From assembly GCA_964446435.1 (NCBI GenBank), contig CAYUOS010000001.1, positions 1-64,000 on the forward strand: a stretch of 64,000 nucleotides of DNA, written 5' to 3'. Origin of the DNA: SLNP01 sp964446435 (GTDB lineage Bacteria; Bacteroidota; Bacteroidia; Bacteroidales; VadinHA17). The first letter of the stretch is position 1, and each line of letters starts with the position of its first letter. The notes beneath the pieces are model-generated. The model was not told the origin of the DNA and searched no databases. It was given only the letters and a program-made list of their open reading frames with translations. The position numbers and the translations under genes are program-made. Of the stretch, positions 26,448-35,656 are shown one piece after another.

Positions 26448-28349
26448 ATGAGCGATCCGGTCAGGCATGAATGCGGGATAGCACTTCTGAGACTGCTTAA
26501 GCCCGTTGAGTTCTATATTGAAAAGTATGGAACCTGGAAATACGGACTCGGGAAGATGTACCTGATAATGGAGAAGCAGCGCAACAGGGGTCAGGATGGA
26601 GCAGGACTTGCAGGACTGAAGCTGAATGCCCCGGCAGGGAGAAGGTACATTTTCAGGGAGAGGTCTAACCATTCAGATTCAATAAAGGAGGTCTTTTCAC
26701 GGGTTTACGACGATATCGAACTTGTCAGGGAGAGAGTGCCGGAGGAATCTGAGAATCCGGTATTCCTCAGGGAGGAGATGCCATTTGCATGCGACATCTA
26801 CCTTGGTCACCTGAGATACGGAACATTCGGCAACTACAATATTGATTATGTTCATCCGGTAACCAGGGAGAACAACTGGAGGTCGAGGAGCCTGATACTT
26901 GCAGGAAATTTCAACCTTACCAATGTCGACGAGATATTCGATCACCTGGTGGAGATCGGACAGAATCCTGTCGACTTCTCTGACACCGTTACAGTGCTTG
27001 AGAACCTCGGGCATTTTCTCGATGAGGAGAATGAAAGATTGTACAGGGAGTTCAAGACTCAGGGGTTTTCAAAGAAGGAGATTACCCCTATGATAGAGAG
27101 GGACCTGAACATAGCCACGGTTCTTGAGAGCGCGGCCAGGAGGTGGGACGGGGGTTATGCCATGGCCGGAATAACAGGATTCGGAACAGGCTTCGTGCTG
27201 AGAGACCCGGCGGGAATAAGGCCCGTATTCTGGTATCACGACGATGAGATAGCCATTGCTGCTTCAGAGAGGCCGGTGATTCAGACTGTCTTCAGGAAGA
27301 AGACAGTCGACATAAAGGAGCTAACCCCGGGTCATGCGTTGATTATAAGTGCTTCAGGCTCGGTTAAGGAGGAGAAGGTACTTGACCCTGTTCCGGCAAG
27401 CAAATGCTCATTTGAAAGAATATACTTCTCGAGGGGCACCGACAAGAATATCTACAGGGAGCGAAAGATGCTGGGAGAACTTCTTACCCCCGATGTTCTG
27501 AAAGCAGTCGGTTACGACATAGAGAACACAGTATTCTCGTATATACCGAATACGGCTGAGAGTGCATTCTTCGGACTGGTAAAGGGACTGGAAGATTACC
27601 TCAACGGATTCAAGGTCGATGCCATCATGAAACAGGGCAACGTTCCGGGCAGGGAGCGTATGGAAGAGATAATGTCGGTCAGGCCCAGGATTGAAAAGAT
27701 AGCAGTAAAGGATGTCAAGCTCAGGACATTCATAACTGAGGATGCTGCCCGTGAGGATCTTGTCGGCCATGTATATGATGTTACATATGGAGTTGTAAGG
27801 AGAGGTGTGGATAATCTTGTTGTGCTTGATGACTCAATTGTAAGGGGAACCACTCTCAAGAACAGCATTATAAGGATACTTGACGGTATTGGGCCGAAAA
27901 AGCTTGTAATTGTATCATCCTCACCGCAGATACGGTATCCCGACTGTTATGGCATTGATATGGCGAGACTTGGTGACTTCATCGCCTTCAGGGCCGCCAT
28001 TTCGATTATACGGGAACAGGGCAGGGAGAGTCTGATTGATGAGGTTTACAGTCAGGCAAAGGCTGAGCTTGGGAAGCCTGTTGGAGAGATGGAGAACGTT
28101 GTCAGGGAGATTTACAGGGGAATCACGGCTTCCGATATTTCCGTCAAGATAGCCTCAATGCTTAAGACACCCGGTATTAAGGCTGAGCTGGAGATAGTCT
28201 ATCAGTCAATTGAAAACCTGCATATTGCCTGTCCGGGCCATAAAGGTGACTGGTATTTTTCCGGTAATTATCCCACGCCAGGTGGAAACAGGGTGGTTAA
28301 CCGGTCGTTCGTCAATTTTGTTGAGGGAATAGACAGAAGAGCTTACTAG
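26448..28349 (+). CDS. Large PurF-like amidophosphoribosyltransferase family protein
   Basis: 633 aa. The N-terminal class II glutamine-amidotransferase domain begins MSDPVRHECGIA: Cys9 would become the catalytic N-terminal nucleophile after removal of a short propeptide. The C-terminal phosphoribosyltransferase domain keeps the PRPP loop VVLDDSIVRGTT (about 458-469). PurF makes phosphoribosylamine from PRPP and glutamine, the first purine step. This protein is well over the usual 450-500 aa, with extra segments inside the amidotransferase half (about 60-110 and 160-230) and a C-terminal extension with CPGHKGDWYF. It may be a second PurF or a paralogue with another role; I cannot tell which. 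Confidence 0.85.
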   Translation: MSDPVRHECGIALLRLLKPVEFYIEKYGTWKYGLGKMYLIMEKQRNRGQDGAGLAGLKLNAPAGRRYIFRERSNHSDSIKEVFSRVYDDIELVRERVPEESENPVFLREEMPFACDIYLGHLRYGTFGNYNIDYVHPVTRENNWRSRSLILAGNFNLTNVDEIFDHLVEIGQNPVDFSDTVTVLENLGHFLDEENERLYREFKTQGFSKKEITPMIERDLNIATVLESAARRWDGGYAMAGITGFGTGFVLRDPAGIRPVFWYHDDEIAIAASERPVIQTVFRKKTVDIKELTPGHALIISASGSVKEEKVLDPVPASKCSFERIYFSRGTDKNIYRERKMLGELLTPDVLKAVGYDIENTVFSYIPNTAESAFFGLVKGLEDYLNGFKVDAIMKQGNVPGRERMEEIMSVRPRIEKIAVKDVKLRTFITEDAAREDLVGHVYDVTYGVVRRGVDNLVVLDDSIVRGTTLKNSIIRILDGIGPKKLVIVSSSPQIRYPDCYGIDMARLGDFIAFRAAISIIREQGRESLIDEVYSQAKAELGKPVGEMENVVREIYRGITASDISVKIASMLKTPGIKAELEIVYQSIENLHIACPGHKGDWYFSGNYPTPGGNRVVNRSFVNFVEGIDRRAY

Positions 28350-29293
28350 TCGACCGGGTCAAATTCGAATCCCTCACGGTAGGAGGCGAGGTGACGGTTA
28401 ATCTTCTCAACGTAAATGTCTTTTATGGTGATCATTATCCCGGTTTCCTCAACGTTTCCGAAATGGTAATTGATAAAGGTGCCGAATGTCCTCATTGTTG
28501 GCGAAAGGTTCATGTAGGCATTGAAAAGAGGGGGGATGTTTTCTCCAAGTTTTCTCACCTCACATGAGAGAACCTTATAGTCGTAATCATAATCTCCTGT
28601 GAATAGTTGCTTCAGTTCATTCTCATGGAAATCGATTTCGATAGGTTCCTTAGGGACGATAAGGTTGTCGTGATCGCCGAAATGCTTTCGCATAAAGCAA
28701 AGTATCATGTCGCGGGCCTTCTGGTTATAGTGCCTGTACATGGTGACCTTCCCGAACATGTACCTGATATGGGGGGTATTAATGGCAATTGCCCCGAGGC
28801 CGTCCCAGAGATTGTCAAGCGAGAATATGCTCTTCCTGCCCATTGCCTTTGACTGGTATGCCGGTTGTACGAATGATCTGCCCAGTTCCATAAGGTACGG
28901 ATAGTAGTTGTTTCTGAACTCCTCTGAGAAGTGAAAATATGAGTATGATGCCAGCCTTGAAAGGTCATCAGAGGGGTTATGATCATCATTTATGTAGAAC
29001 CTGTAACCGCCTACTATCTCAAGGTTGTCGGGGTCCCATACAATAAGCTGCTTATGAGGATTACGGGAGTCGATGTCGTAACTGTCGATATCAACCTCCT
29101 TTCCCGTTCCTCCTCCCGCACTCCTGAAAGCATGCTCACGAACCCTTCCAACCTCGCGCATCAGCACAGGCGACTCGGTTCCTGTGAAGATGTATACCTC
29201 GTTGTTGCCATTATTGGTCTTTCGCAACAACCTTTCGGAGGTAAGTTCTGCTACTATCTCTTCTACAGGGGTGCGTTGAGCTATGTCGTTCAT
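28346..29293 (-). CDS. GNAT-type N-acyltransferase, GlsB/OlsB-like
   Basis: 315 aa acyltransferase related to the ornithine-lipid enzyme OlsB and Bacteroides GlsB, which N-acylate an amino acid with a 3-hydroxy fatty acid to start amino-acid lipid synthesis. Support is the EVGRVREHAFRSAGGGTGKEVDIDSYD-type region (quoted here in part: VREHAFRSAGGG, about 49-60), the acceptor segment IVGGYRFYI (about 92-100), and ELGRSFVQPAYQ (about 135-146). Its partner, an O-acyltransferase gene, lies 16 bases upstream on the same strand, an arrangement that fits the GlsB/GlsA pair. The stop codon overlaps that of the convergent PurF-like gene by four bases. Glycine as substrate is inferred from Bacteroides; ornithine or other amino acids are possible. 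Confidence 0.8.
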   Translation of the reverse strand: MNDIAQRTPVEEIVAELTSERLLRKTNNGNNEVYIFTGTESPVLMREVGRVREHAFRSAGGGTGKEVDIDSYDIDSRNPHKQLIVWDPDNLEIVGGYRFYINDDHNPSDDLSRLASYSYFHFSEEFRNNYYPYLMELGRSFVQPAYQSKAMGRKSIFSLDNLWDGLGAIAINTPHIRYMFGKVTMYRHYNQKARDMILCFMRKHFGDHDNLIVPKEPIEIDFHENELKQLFTGDYDYDYKVLSCEVRKLGENIPPLFNAYMNLSPTMRTFGTFINYHFGNVEETGIMITIKDIYVEKINRHLASYREGFEFDPVD

Positions 29294-29309
29294 CTGTTGA
29301 GTTTTATTG

Positions 29310-30161
29310 TCAGATTTCAGTTTGCCGGCCTTTAGTATCAGTTATTCCCGATTCAAGGTCATAGGACTTTTTCTTCATAAATGCAGCCCACTCAGTGGCG
29401 CTCTTTGTCTTGTCAAATGTCTTCCAGCTTACCGGTTTTCCGAATACGATAAATATCTGCCTTCCTTTCTGGCGAAACATCTCGTCGGGCAGATAGAGCA
29501 TCTCGATATTGGTTTTGATGCCAAGACTGGTTCTGAATTTTGCGAGCGAATAGAAGAAGGAGGAATTCCTGCCTGAGAAAAATACGGGAATAATATCCCT
29601 GCGATGCCATACAGCCTTTGTGATAAAGCTCTTCTGCCATCCGGGGTCGGTGATTGTGCCGCCTGTTCTCCGTGAGCATATGCCTGATGGAAAATAGAGT
29701 ATCTGGTCATCTGAGGCGTAGGCATTGTCGATTGCCCGAACGGCCTCCCTGTCCTGTACCCCATGCTTGTTAACCGGCAGGAATATCCCTGAAAAGTTGT
29801 TTATGTTCAGCAATAGGTCATTGACCGGGAATTTAACCTTCGGGTAGTACTTCGATACTGCATCAATGAAGACCATGCCGTCGAGCCCTCCCAGCGGATG
29901 GTTCGAAGCAAATATGTAGCGCCCTGATTGCGGAAGATCATCGGCACCTACCGTCTTGTAGCTGATGCCCATGAAGCTTAGAACGGCTGATACGAACTCC
30001 TTGTCCTTAAGGTGCCCGTATTCTGAAAGAATGAAATTGATTTCGTCCTGGTGAAGAATCCTTTCTAGGTACCTGATGATGAACCCTGGCATCCGCCTGG
30101 CCAGTTTTGGGCTTTTTGATTCAAGCACCCTGCGTACATCGATTCTCTGAGGTTCTTCCAT
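29310..30161 (-). CDS. Lysophospholipid-type O-acyltransferase, GlsA/OlsA-like
   Basis: About 283 aa from the ATG at 30161. A PlsC-type acyltransferase: the catalytic motif NHPLGGLDG (His near residue 88) and the later substrate motif FPSGICSRR are clear. OlsA/GlsA enzymes O-acylate the lyso-amino-acid lipid made by the OlsB/GlsB partner, which is encoded next on this strand. The frame stays open to an ATG at 30341 inside mraZ on the other strand, but that stretch is aromatic and lacks family similarity, and would run through the mraZ promoter and operator, so I reject it. The gene is divergent from mraZ. Confidence 0.82.
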   Translation of the reverse strand: MEEPQRIDVRRVLESKSPKLARRMPGFIIRYLERILHQDEINFILSEYGHLKDKEFVSAVLSFMGISYKTVGADDLPQSGRYIFASNHPLGGLDGMVFIDAVSKYYPKVKFPVNDLLLNINNFSGIFLPVNKHGVQDREAVRAIDNAYASDDQILYFPSGICSRRTGGTITDPGWQKSFITKAVWHRRDIIPVFFSGRNSSFFYSLAKFRTSLGIKTNIEMLYLPDEMFRQKGRQIFIVFGKPVSWKTFDKTKSATEWAAFMKKKSYDLESGITDTKGRQTEI

Positions 30162-30254
30162 CACTTTTTCAAGGGTGTTCAGCCAGAAGGTTCCGGCCTT
30201 TGCAAAGGTAACTGAAAATGATATCTGATGCAATCTGATGCGAAAGTTATTAAC

Positions 30255-30292
30255 AAAGTGGAAAAAAATGGAGTAAAGTGGGATAAAGTGGG
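30255..30292 (+). promoter_or_regulatory. MraZ operator: four boxes with a 10-bp period
   Basis: Four copies of the pattern AAA(G/A)TGG(A/G) occur at 30255-30262, 30265-30272, 30275-30282 and 30285-30292, exactly one helical turn apart. MraZ proteins are known to bind direct repeats containing TGGG or AAAGTG just upstream of their own gene. The array lies 42 bases before mraZ and overlaps the expected -33 region, consistent with autorepression. The second box is weakest (AAAATGGA). Confidence 0.85.
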
Positions 30293-30300
30293 TAAAAATA

Positions 30301-30308
30301 TATATTTT
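30301..30308 (+). promoter_or_regulatory. Likely -7 promoter element of the mra/dcw operon
   Basis: TATATTTT has one mismatch to TAnnTTTG and lies 25 bases before the mraZ ATG and 8 bases after the last MraZ box. Confidence 0.45.
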
Positions 30309-30333
30309 AGCGTTTTGAAACAGGTAAAACGGT

Positions 30334-30798
30334 ATGGCCACATTTATAGGCGATTATCCATGCAAGATTGATGACAAGGGGAGAGTGAACCTTCCCTCGC
30401 CATTCAAGAAGCAGATGCCCACTGCATCGGAGGACCGTTTTGTGGTAAGGAAGGACATCTTTGAGAGCTGCCTTGTGCTTTACACTCTTGATGACTGGAA
30501 CCTTCAGCTTGAGAAGATAAGGAGCAGGATCAATCCTTACAATCGTGAACACAACAGGTTTCTGCGTAACTTTTTCATGGCTACTGCCGAGGTGACCCTT
30601 GACAGCAACAGTCGCATGCTGATACCGCGTCGTCTGCTTGAGATGGCTGGTATAAGCAGGGATGTTGTAATGGCCGGGCAGGATGGCCGTATTGAGATAT
30701 GGCCTGAGGAGTCTTACGGTTCTGCGTCGCTGCCTCCGGGTGATTTTGCTGACCTTGCCGAGAGGCTTTTGGGCGGAGGTACCAATCAAACTGACTAG
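30334..30798 (+). CDS. mraZ: Transcriptional regulator MraZ
   Basis: 154 aa. It contains two SpoVT/AbrB-type beta-barrel halves: one near residues 7-50 with DDKGRVNLP and one near 77-120 with DSNSRMLIPRRL; the D-x-x-x-R signatures are intact. MraZ forms an oligomeric ring that binds tandem boxes upstream of the dcw operon and controls cell-wall and division genes. The boxes are present 42 bases upstream. The rsmH gene, whose product antagonises MraZ function in E. coli, starts two bases after the stop. Confidence 0.95.
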   Translation: MATFIGDYPCKIDDKGRVNLPSPFKKQMPTASEDRFVVRKDIFESCLVLYTLDDWNLQLEKIRSRINPYNREHNRFLRNFFMATAEVTLDSNSRMLIPRRLLEMAGISRDVVMAGQDGRIEIWPEESYGSASLPPGDFADLAERLLGGGTNQTD

Positions 30799-30800
30799 CG

Positions 30801-31697
30801 ATGACGTATCATGTACCTGCCTTGCTCAAACAGAGTGTTGACGGGCTTGATCTGAGGTCCGGAGGGGTCTACGTCGACGTTACATTCGGTGGCGGTGGCC
30901 ATTCATCCGCGATATTGTCGAGGCTTGAGGGGGGCAGGCTTATAGCCTTTGATCACGACAGCGATGCAGGGGCGAATGTTATTTCAGACGAACGGTTACT
31001 GTTTCTGGCTCAGAATTTCAGGTTTCTGAGGAACAATCTGGTTTATCATGGTATTGAGAAGATTGACGGGCTGATTGCCGATCTGGGGGTGTCGTTTCAT
31101 CAGTTTGATGTTCCTGAGCGAGGCTTTTCATTTCGCTTTGACGGACCTCTCGACATGAGGATGAACCGTGACGGCAGCCTGACGGCGGCGTCGGTTCTCA
31201 ACAGCTACGCTGAAGAGAGGCTCGCTGATATCTTTTACAGGTATGGTGAGATAAGCACATCGAGAGCTGTTGCGAGGGCTCTTGTGGCAGCGAGGGAGTC
31301 ATCGCCGCTTGTTGCGGTTGGAGATCTTATTTCAGCCGTAAAAGCCCTGGTTCCCCCGAAAACTGCGAACAAGTTTCTGGCGAAGCTATTTCAGGCATTG
31401 CGGATTGAGGTCAACAGCGAACTTGACAGTCTGAAGGAGATGTTGCGGCAGGCACTTGAGATGCTGGTTCCGGGAGGCAGGCTGGTGGTGATAACCTACC
31501 ATTCACTGGAGGACCGGCTGGTTAAGAATTTTATGAGAAGCGGATCTTTTGAGGGAGATATTGAGAAGGATTTTTACGGTAATGTGCAGACGCCGTTCAG
31601 GATTATTACCAAACGTGCCATTGTTGCGGGCGAGGAGGAGATTGCTGCCAACCCGAGGGCCAGGAGTGCGAAGCTGAGAATAGCTGAAAAGATTTGA
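30801..31697 (+). CDS. rsmH: 16S rRNA (cytosine-1402-N4)-methyltransferase
   Basis: 298 aa, normal length for RsmH (MraW), which methylates N4 of C1402 in the ribosomal P site. SAM-binding motif VTFGGGGHS (about 29-37), acidic FDHD, the DLGVS motif, RGFSFRFDGPLDMRM, and a C-terminal VVITYHSLEDRLVK segment are all present. The stop overlaps the next gene start (ATGATG/TGA) by four bases, so translation is coupled. Confidence 0.97.
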   Translation: MTYHVPALLKQSVDGLDLRSGGVYVDVTFGGGGHSSAILSRLEGGRLIAFDHDSDAGANVISDERLLFLAQNFRFLRNNLVYHGIEKIDGLIADLGVSFHQFDVPERGFSFRFDGPLDMRMNRDGSLTAASVLNSYAEERLADIFYRYGEISTSRAVARALVAARESSPLVAVGDLISAVKALVPPKTANKFLAKLFQALRIEVNSELDSLKEMLRQALEMLVPGGRLVVITYHSLEDRLVKNFMRSGSFEGDIEKDFYGNVQTPFRIITKRAIVAGEEEIAANPRARSAKLRIAEKI

Positions 31698-32059
31698 TGA
31701 TGGAGGAGAAGAATAACGGAAAGAAGAAGGCGCAAAAGGGCAGGCCGGGGCTGATCAGGGAGCTGATGAGCGGAAGCCTGCTGTCTGACAAGATTATCCT
31801 TAAGAACCTGGGATACATTGTTTTCCTGACATTCCTGGGGGCTGTATACATTGCCAGCAGGTTTCATGCCGAGAATCTTGTGCGCAGGATTACGAGGCTG
31901 CAGAATGAGGTAAAGGAACTGAGGGCAGATGCCTTGTCTACCTCTGCCGAGCTGATGCAGGCCTCGAGGCAGTCGGAGGTAACCAGGCTTATAAGGGAAC
32001 GGGGCCTGGGACTTGAGGAGCTTACTGAACCGCCGTACAGGCTGGTGGTAAAGAAATGA
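31694..32059 (+). CDS. ftsL: FtsL-like divisome protein
   Basis: 121 aa bitopic membrane protein: a basic cytoplasmic N-terminus (EEKNNGKKKAQKGRPG), one transmembrane helix (about 38-57, GYIVFLTFLGAVYIASRF), and a periplasmic coiled coil (about 60-95). This shape and the position between rsmH and ftsI identify it as FtsL, which joins FtsB and FtsQ in activating FtsWI, although sequence conservation is low. It abuts ftsI without a gap (TGA then ATG). Confidence 0.88.
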   Translation: MMMEEKNNGKKKAQKGRPGLIRELMSGSLLSDKIILKNLGYIVFLTFLGAVYIASRFHAENLVRRITRLQNEVKELRADALSTSAELMQASRQSEVTRLIRERGLGLEELTEPPYRLVVKK

Positions 32060-34192
32060 ATGCGTATGTCGAAGCGTGATGAGATAGTAATGCGGAGCGG
32101 AATAATCTACCTGGTGGTGGTGCTGCTTTCTGTTGCAGTGCTTGCCAGGATCATCATACTTCAGTTTGTGCAGAGGGAGAAATGGGAGGCGATGGGTGAG
32201 TCTTATATTTTCAAGAAGGACATCATACAGGCGAACCGGGGAGACATACTTGCATATGACGGCAGGTTGCTTGCCAGCTCGGTGCCTTACTATACGGTTT
32301 ATATGGACACCCGCAGTACCGGAATGGCCGACTCGGTATGGGTAAAGGGGATCGACGGTCTCGCTTCAGGACTGTCCTCGGTCTTCGGTGACAAGTCGGC
32401 GGCTGCCTGGAAGGCAGACCTGACTGCTGCGAGGAGCAGGGGTGAAAGGTATTACCTGATAAAGAGGCATGTAAGCCATTCAAACCTGAAGAGACTTCAG
32501 CAACTGCCCATTTTCAGGCATGGCCAGTACAGGGGAGGGCTTCTGACACGACCCGAGAACAGGCGCATACTTCCCAACATTGAGTTGGCGTCGAGAACGA
32601 TAGGGTACCTTACCGAGGGGAGCAGTGGCAATGTTGTAGGTCTTGAGGGTGCTTTCGACCGCGATCTTTCGGGATCAAACGGGGCAGTGATGATGCAGAG
32701 GCTCACCGGCGGCGACTGGTTTCCCGTCAGTGACAACCGCGATGTGCTCACCAGGGATGGGAATGACATAATCACAACAATTGATCTCGACCTTCAGGAT
32801 GTGGCACACAGCGCTCTGCTGGGGCAGCTCAGGAGGCACAATGCCCACCATGGTACAGCGGTGCTGATGGAGGTCAGAACCGGTGATATAAAGGCGATAG
32901 TTAACCTCGAGATCAGGGATGGAAGGTACCGTGAGGTTTACAACTATGCGATTGGCGAGAGCACTGAACCCGGTTCAACCTTTAAGCTTCCTGCACTGAT
33001 GGCAGCGCTTGAGGAGGGGTCTGTTGACCTTGATGATATCATTGACACCGGTGACGGAACAATAAGATTCTACGACAAGATAATACGTGACTCGAGACAG
33101 GGTGGGCACGGGAAGCTCACTGTTCAGCAGGTGTTTGAAATGTCGTCGAATGTCGGAATGGCTAAGATCATACACGAGACATTCAAGGATAAGCCGAGGG
33201 TGTTTGTCGACAGGCTCTACTCGATGAAGCTCAACGACAGACTCGGTATACAGATTAAGGGAGAGGGCTCTCCGCTCATCAGGTACCCGGGAGACAAGCT
33301 CTGGTCGGGTCTCTCGCTTCCAATGATGTCGCATGGCTACGAGGTGCAGCAAACACCACTGCAGATACTTACCTTCTACAATGCCGTGGCGAACAACGGG
33401 AAGATGGTAAAGCCCAGGTTTGTGAGTGCTGTGGCCTATCACGGGGATATTATGAAGGAGTTTCCTACAGAGGTGATAACCACATCTATAAGCTCACGTT
33501 CGACAGTATCAAAAGCAAGAAAGATGCTTGAGGGTGTTGTGGAAAACGGAACAGCCACGAACCTCAGGAATGCCAACTACTCTATTGCAGGCAAGACAGG
33601 AACGGCACAGATAGCGAATGAGAAATATGGCTACAGGCAGGGATCGAGCGTATCATACCAGGCATCATTTGTCGGTTATTTTCCTGCCGACAATCCGCTT
33701 TTCTCATGCATAGTCGTGGTCAATGCTCCCTCGAACTCAATCTATTACGGCAATCTTGTAGCAGGGCCGGTATTCAGGGAGATAGCCGACAAGGTCTATT
33801 CGAAGTATTTCTACCGGTTTCATGATGCAGCGAGAGACGAGCAGGCACCTGCGGTCAGGCTTGCCATTGCACAGCCTGAAATTGGAGGAGGCTATGGAGA
33901 GGATGTAATTCGGACTATCAGGGACCTGAAATTGAATATACGGAACATGCCATCGTCTGAGTGGATAATGGCAAGACGCGTAAATGACACAATAAGGCTC
34001 AGGCCCCTGATTATGGAAGATGGGGTGATTCCCGATATCAGGGGGATGAGCCTCAGGGATGCCCTATATCTTCTTGAGAACTCGGGGTGGCATGTGAAAT
34101 ACAGCGGTTCCGGAAGGGTGACCAAGCAGTCGCCTGCAGGCGGAAGCCGCCTGAAGAGAGGGGCAACAGTATATATAGAACTTGATATATGA
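32060..34192 (+). CDS. ftsI: Septal peptidoglycan transpeptidase FtsI (PBP3) with PASTA domain
   Basis: 710 aa class B penicillin-binding protein. One transmembrane helix (about 12-33), PBP dimerisation domain, and a transpeptidase domain with STFK (S306, K309), SSN (362-364) and KTG (512-514). A C-terminal PASTA domain (about 655-709; VIPDIRGMSLRDAL, KQSPAGGS) follows. It cross-links septal peptidoglycan with FtsW as glycosyltransferase partner. The PASTA domain is better known from Gram-positive PBPs, but is common in Bacteroidota. An in-frame ATG at 32066 is an alternative start. The stop overlaps murE by four bases. Confidence 0.96.
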   Translation: MRMSKRDEIVMRSGIIYLVVVLLSVAVLARIIILQFVQREKWEAMGESYIFKKDIIQANRGDILAYDGRLLASSVPYYTVYMDTRSTGMADSVWVKGIDGLASGLSSVFGDKSAAAWKADLTAARSRGERYYLIKRHVSHSNLKRLQQLPIFRHGQYRGGLLTRPENRRILPNIELASRTIGYLTEGSSGNVVGLEGAFDRDLSGSNGAVMMQRLTGGDWFPVSDNRDVLTRDGNDIITTIDLDLQDVAHSALLGQLRRHNAHHGTAVLMEVRTGDIKAIVNLEIRDGRYREVYNYAIGESTEPGSTFKLPALMAALEEGSVDLDDIIDTGDGTIRFYDKIIRDSRQGGHGKLTVQQVFEMSSNVGMAKIIHETFKDKPRVFVDRLYSMKLNDRLGIQIKGEGSPLIRYPGDKLWSGLSLPMMSHGYEVQQTPLQILTFYNAVANNGKMVKPRFVSAVAYHGDIMKEFPTEVITTSISSRSTVSKARKMLEGVVENGTATNLRNANYSIAGKTGTAQIANEKYGYRQGSSVSYQASFVGYFPADNPLFSCIVVVNAPSNSIYYGNLVAGPVFREIADKVYSKYFYRFHDAARDEQAPAVRLAIAQPEIGGGYGEDVIRTIRDLKLNIRNMPSSEWIMARRVNDTIRLRPLIMEDGVIPDIRGMSLRDALYLLENSGWHVKYSGSGRVTKQSPAGGSRLKRGATVYIELDI

Positions 34193-35646
34193 AGAGATTA
34201 AGTGATCTGAAGGAGGGGATGAAGGTGCTGCAAATAACCGGCGATGCAGAGGTTATTGTCACTGCTGTTACTGCTGACTCACGCAGGGCCGGACCGGGTG
34301 TACTGTTTGTTGCCGTCAGGGGAACCAAAACCGACGGGCATCTCTTTATCGATGCGGCTATCTCGGCAGGTTCTCCTGTGGTGGTTTGTGAGAAGGCACC
34401 CTCGGGCGGGTTCCCGGGGATAACCACAGTAACTGTACCTGACAGTGCTGAAGCTCTGGGCCTGATCTCTTCGGCGTTTTATGGCTACCCTTCTGCTTCA
34501 CTCAGGCTTACGGGTGTTACCGGCACGAACGGAAAGACAACGATTGCCACCCTTCTCTATAATACATTCATGTCACTCGGGTATAAGTGCGGGCTGCTTT
34601 CAACGGTTTGCAATTATGTCCATGACAGAAAGAGTGATGCGACACATACGACTCCCGATCCCGTGGCCCTCAATGCCCTGATGGCCTCAATGGTTGAAGA
34701 GGGATGTGAGTTTGTCTTCATGGAGGTCAGCTCTCATGCCATCGATCAGAAAAGGATTGCAGGCCTCAAATTCGCCGGAGGGATTTTTACCAATCTTACC
34801 CATGATCATCTCGATTACCACAAGACCTTTGACAATTACCTTGGGGTAAAGAAGCGTTTCTTCGATAGTCTTGAGAGCGAAGCCTTTGCCCTGGTGAATT
34901 CCGACGATCGCAATGGCAAGGTAATGGTTCAGAATTGCCGTGCTGCCGTTCATACCTATTCCCTTGCCTCACTTGCAGAGTATCGTGCCTCGGTTGTTGA
35001 GCTGCGACTCGACGGGATGGCAATGAAGATAGCCGGTAAGGAGGTCTGGACCAGCCTTATCGGGGATTTCAACGCGTCAAACATTCTTGCGGTCTATGCT
35101 GCGGCCAGGTTGCTGGGGGCCGGTGAGGAGGAGACCCTTAAGGTAATCAGCAGTCTGAAACCTGTACCCGGAAGGCTTGAGGTTGTCGGGTCTCAGGCCG
35201 GAATAACCGGTATTGTTGATTATGCACATACCCCCGATGCCCTGAAGAATGTAACGGATACCATAAACAGGATCAGGCAGGGAGCTGTAAGGCTGGTCAC
35301 AGTGGTTGGTGCGGGTGGCGACAGGGACAGGACCAAGAGGCCTTTGATGGCCTCTATAGCGGCAATGGCCAGTGATACCGTAATACTTACCAGCGACAAT
35401 CCGCGCACTGAAGATCCTGATATGATACTCAACGAGATGGAAGCAGGCCTTGACCCGGTACTGAGACGAAAATCAGTCAGGATAAGTGACAGGAGAAGTG
35501 CAATAAGAACCGCCGTAAAGCTCGCCTCACCGGGTGATATTATCCTGGTTGCCGGCAAGGGTCATGAAACCTACCAGGAGATCAGAGGTGTCAGGCACCA
35601 TTTCGATGACAGGGAAGAGTTGCTGAGTGCATTTACAGACAGATAA
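34189..35646 (+). CDS. murE: UDP-MurNAc-L-Ala-D-Glu:meso-diaminopimelate ligase
   Basis: 485 aa Mur ligase that adds the third residue of the stem peptide in the cytoplasm. N-terminal UDP-binding domain, P-loop TGTNGKTT (about 110-117), and C-terminal domain. DNPR at 403-406 is the motif that recognises meso-diaminopimelate rather than lysine, so the peptidoglycan is of the A1-gamma type. It begins inside the ftsI stop codon region and is followed after 10 bases by mraY. Confidence 0.97.
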   Translation: MKRLSDLKEGMKVLQITGDAEVIVTAVTADSRRAGPGVLFVAVRGTKTDGHLFIDAAISAGSPVVVCEKAPSGGFPGITTVTVPDSAEALGLISSAFYGYPSASLRLTGVTGTNGKTTIATLLYNTFMSLGYKCGLLSTVCNYVHDRKSDATHTTPDPVALNALMASMVEEGCEFVFMEVSSHAIDQKRIAGLKFAGGIFTNLTHDHLDYHKTFDNYLGVKKRFFDSLESEAFALVNSDDRNGKVMVQNCRAAVHTYSLASLAEYRASVVELRLDGMAMKIAGKEVWTSLIGDFNASNILAVYAAARLLGAGEEETLKVISSLKPVPGRLEVVGSQAGITGIVDYAHTPDALKNVTDTINRIRQGAVRLVTVVGAGGDRDRTKRPLMASIAAMASDTVILTSDNPRTEDPDMILNEMEAGLDPVLRRKSVRISDRRSAIRTAVKLASPGDIILVAGKGHETYQEIRGVRHHFDDREELLSAFTDR

Positions 35647-35656
35647 GATACAGATC

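Noticed and set aside
30162..30341. N-terminal extension of the GlsA-like acyltransferase into mraZ
   Set aside because: It would run through the mraZ promoter and operator on the opposite strand, is aromatic-rich and not family-like; the ATG at 30161 fits better.
30307..30789. 160-codon antisense frame across mraZ
   Set aside because: Lies wholly opposite mraZ, has no recognisable domain, and is a by-product of mraZ codon use.
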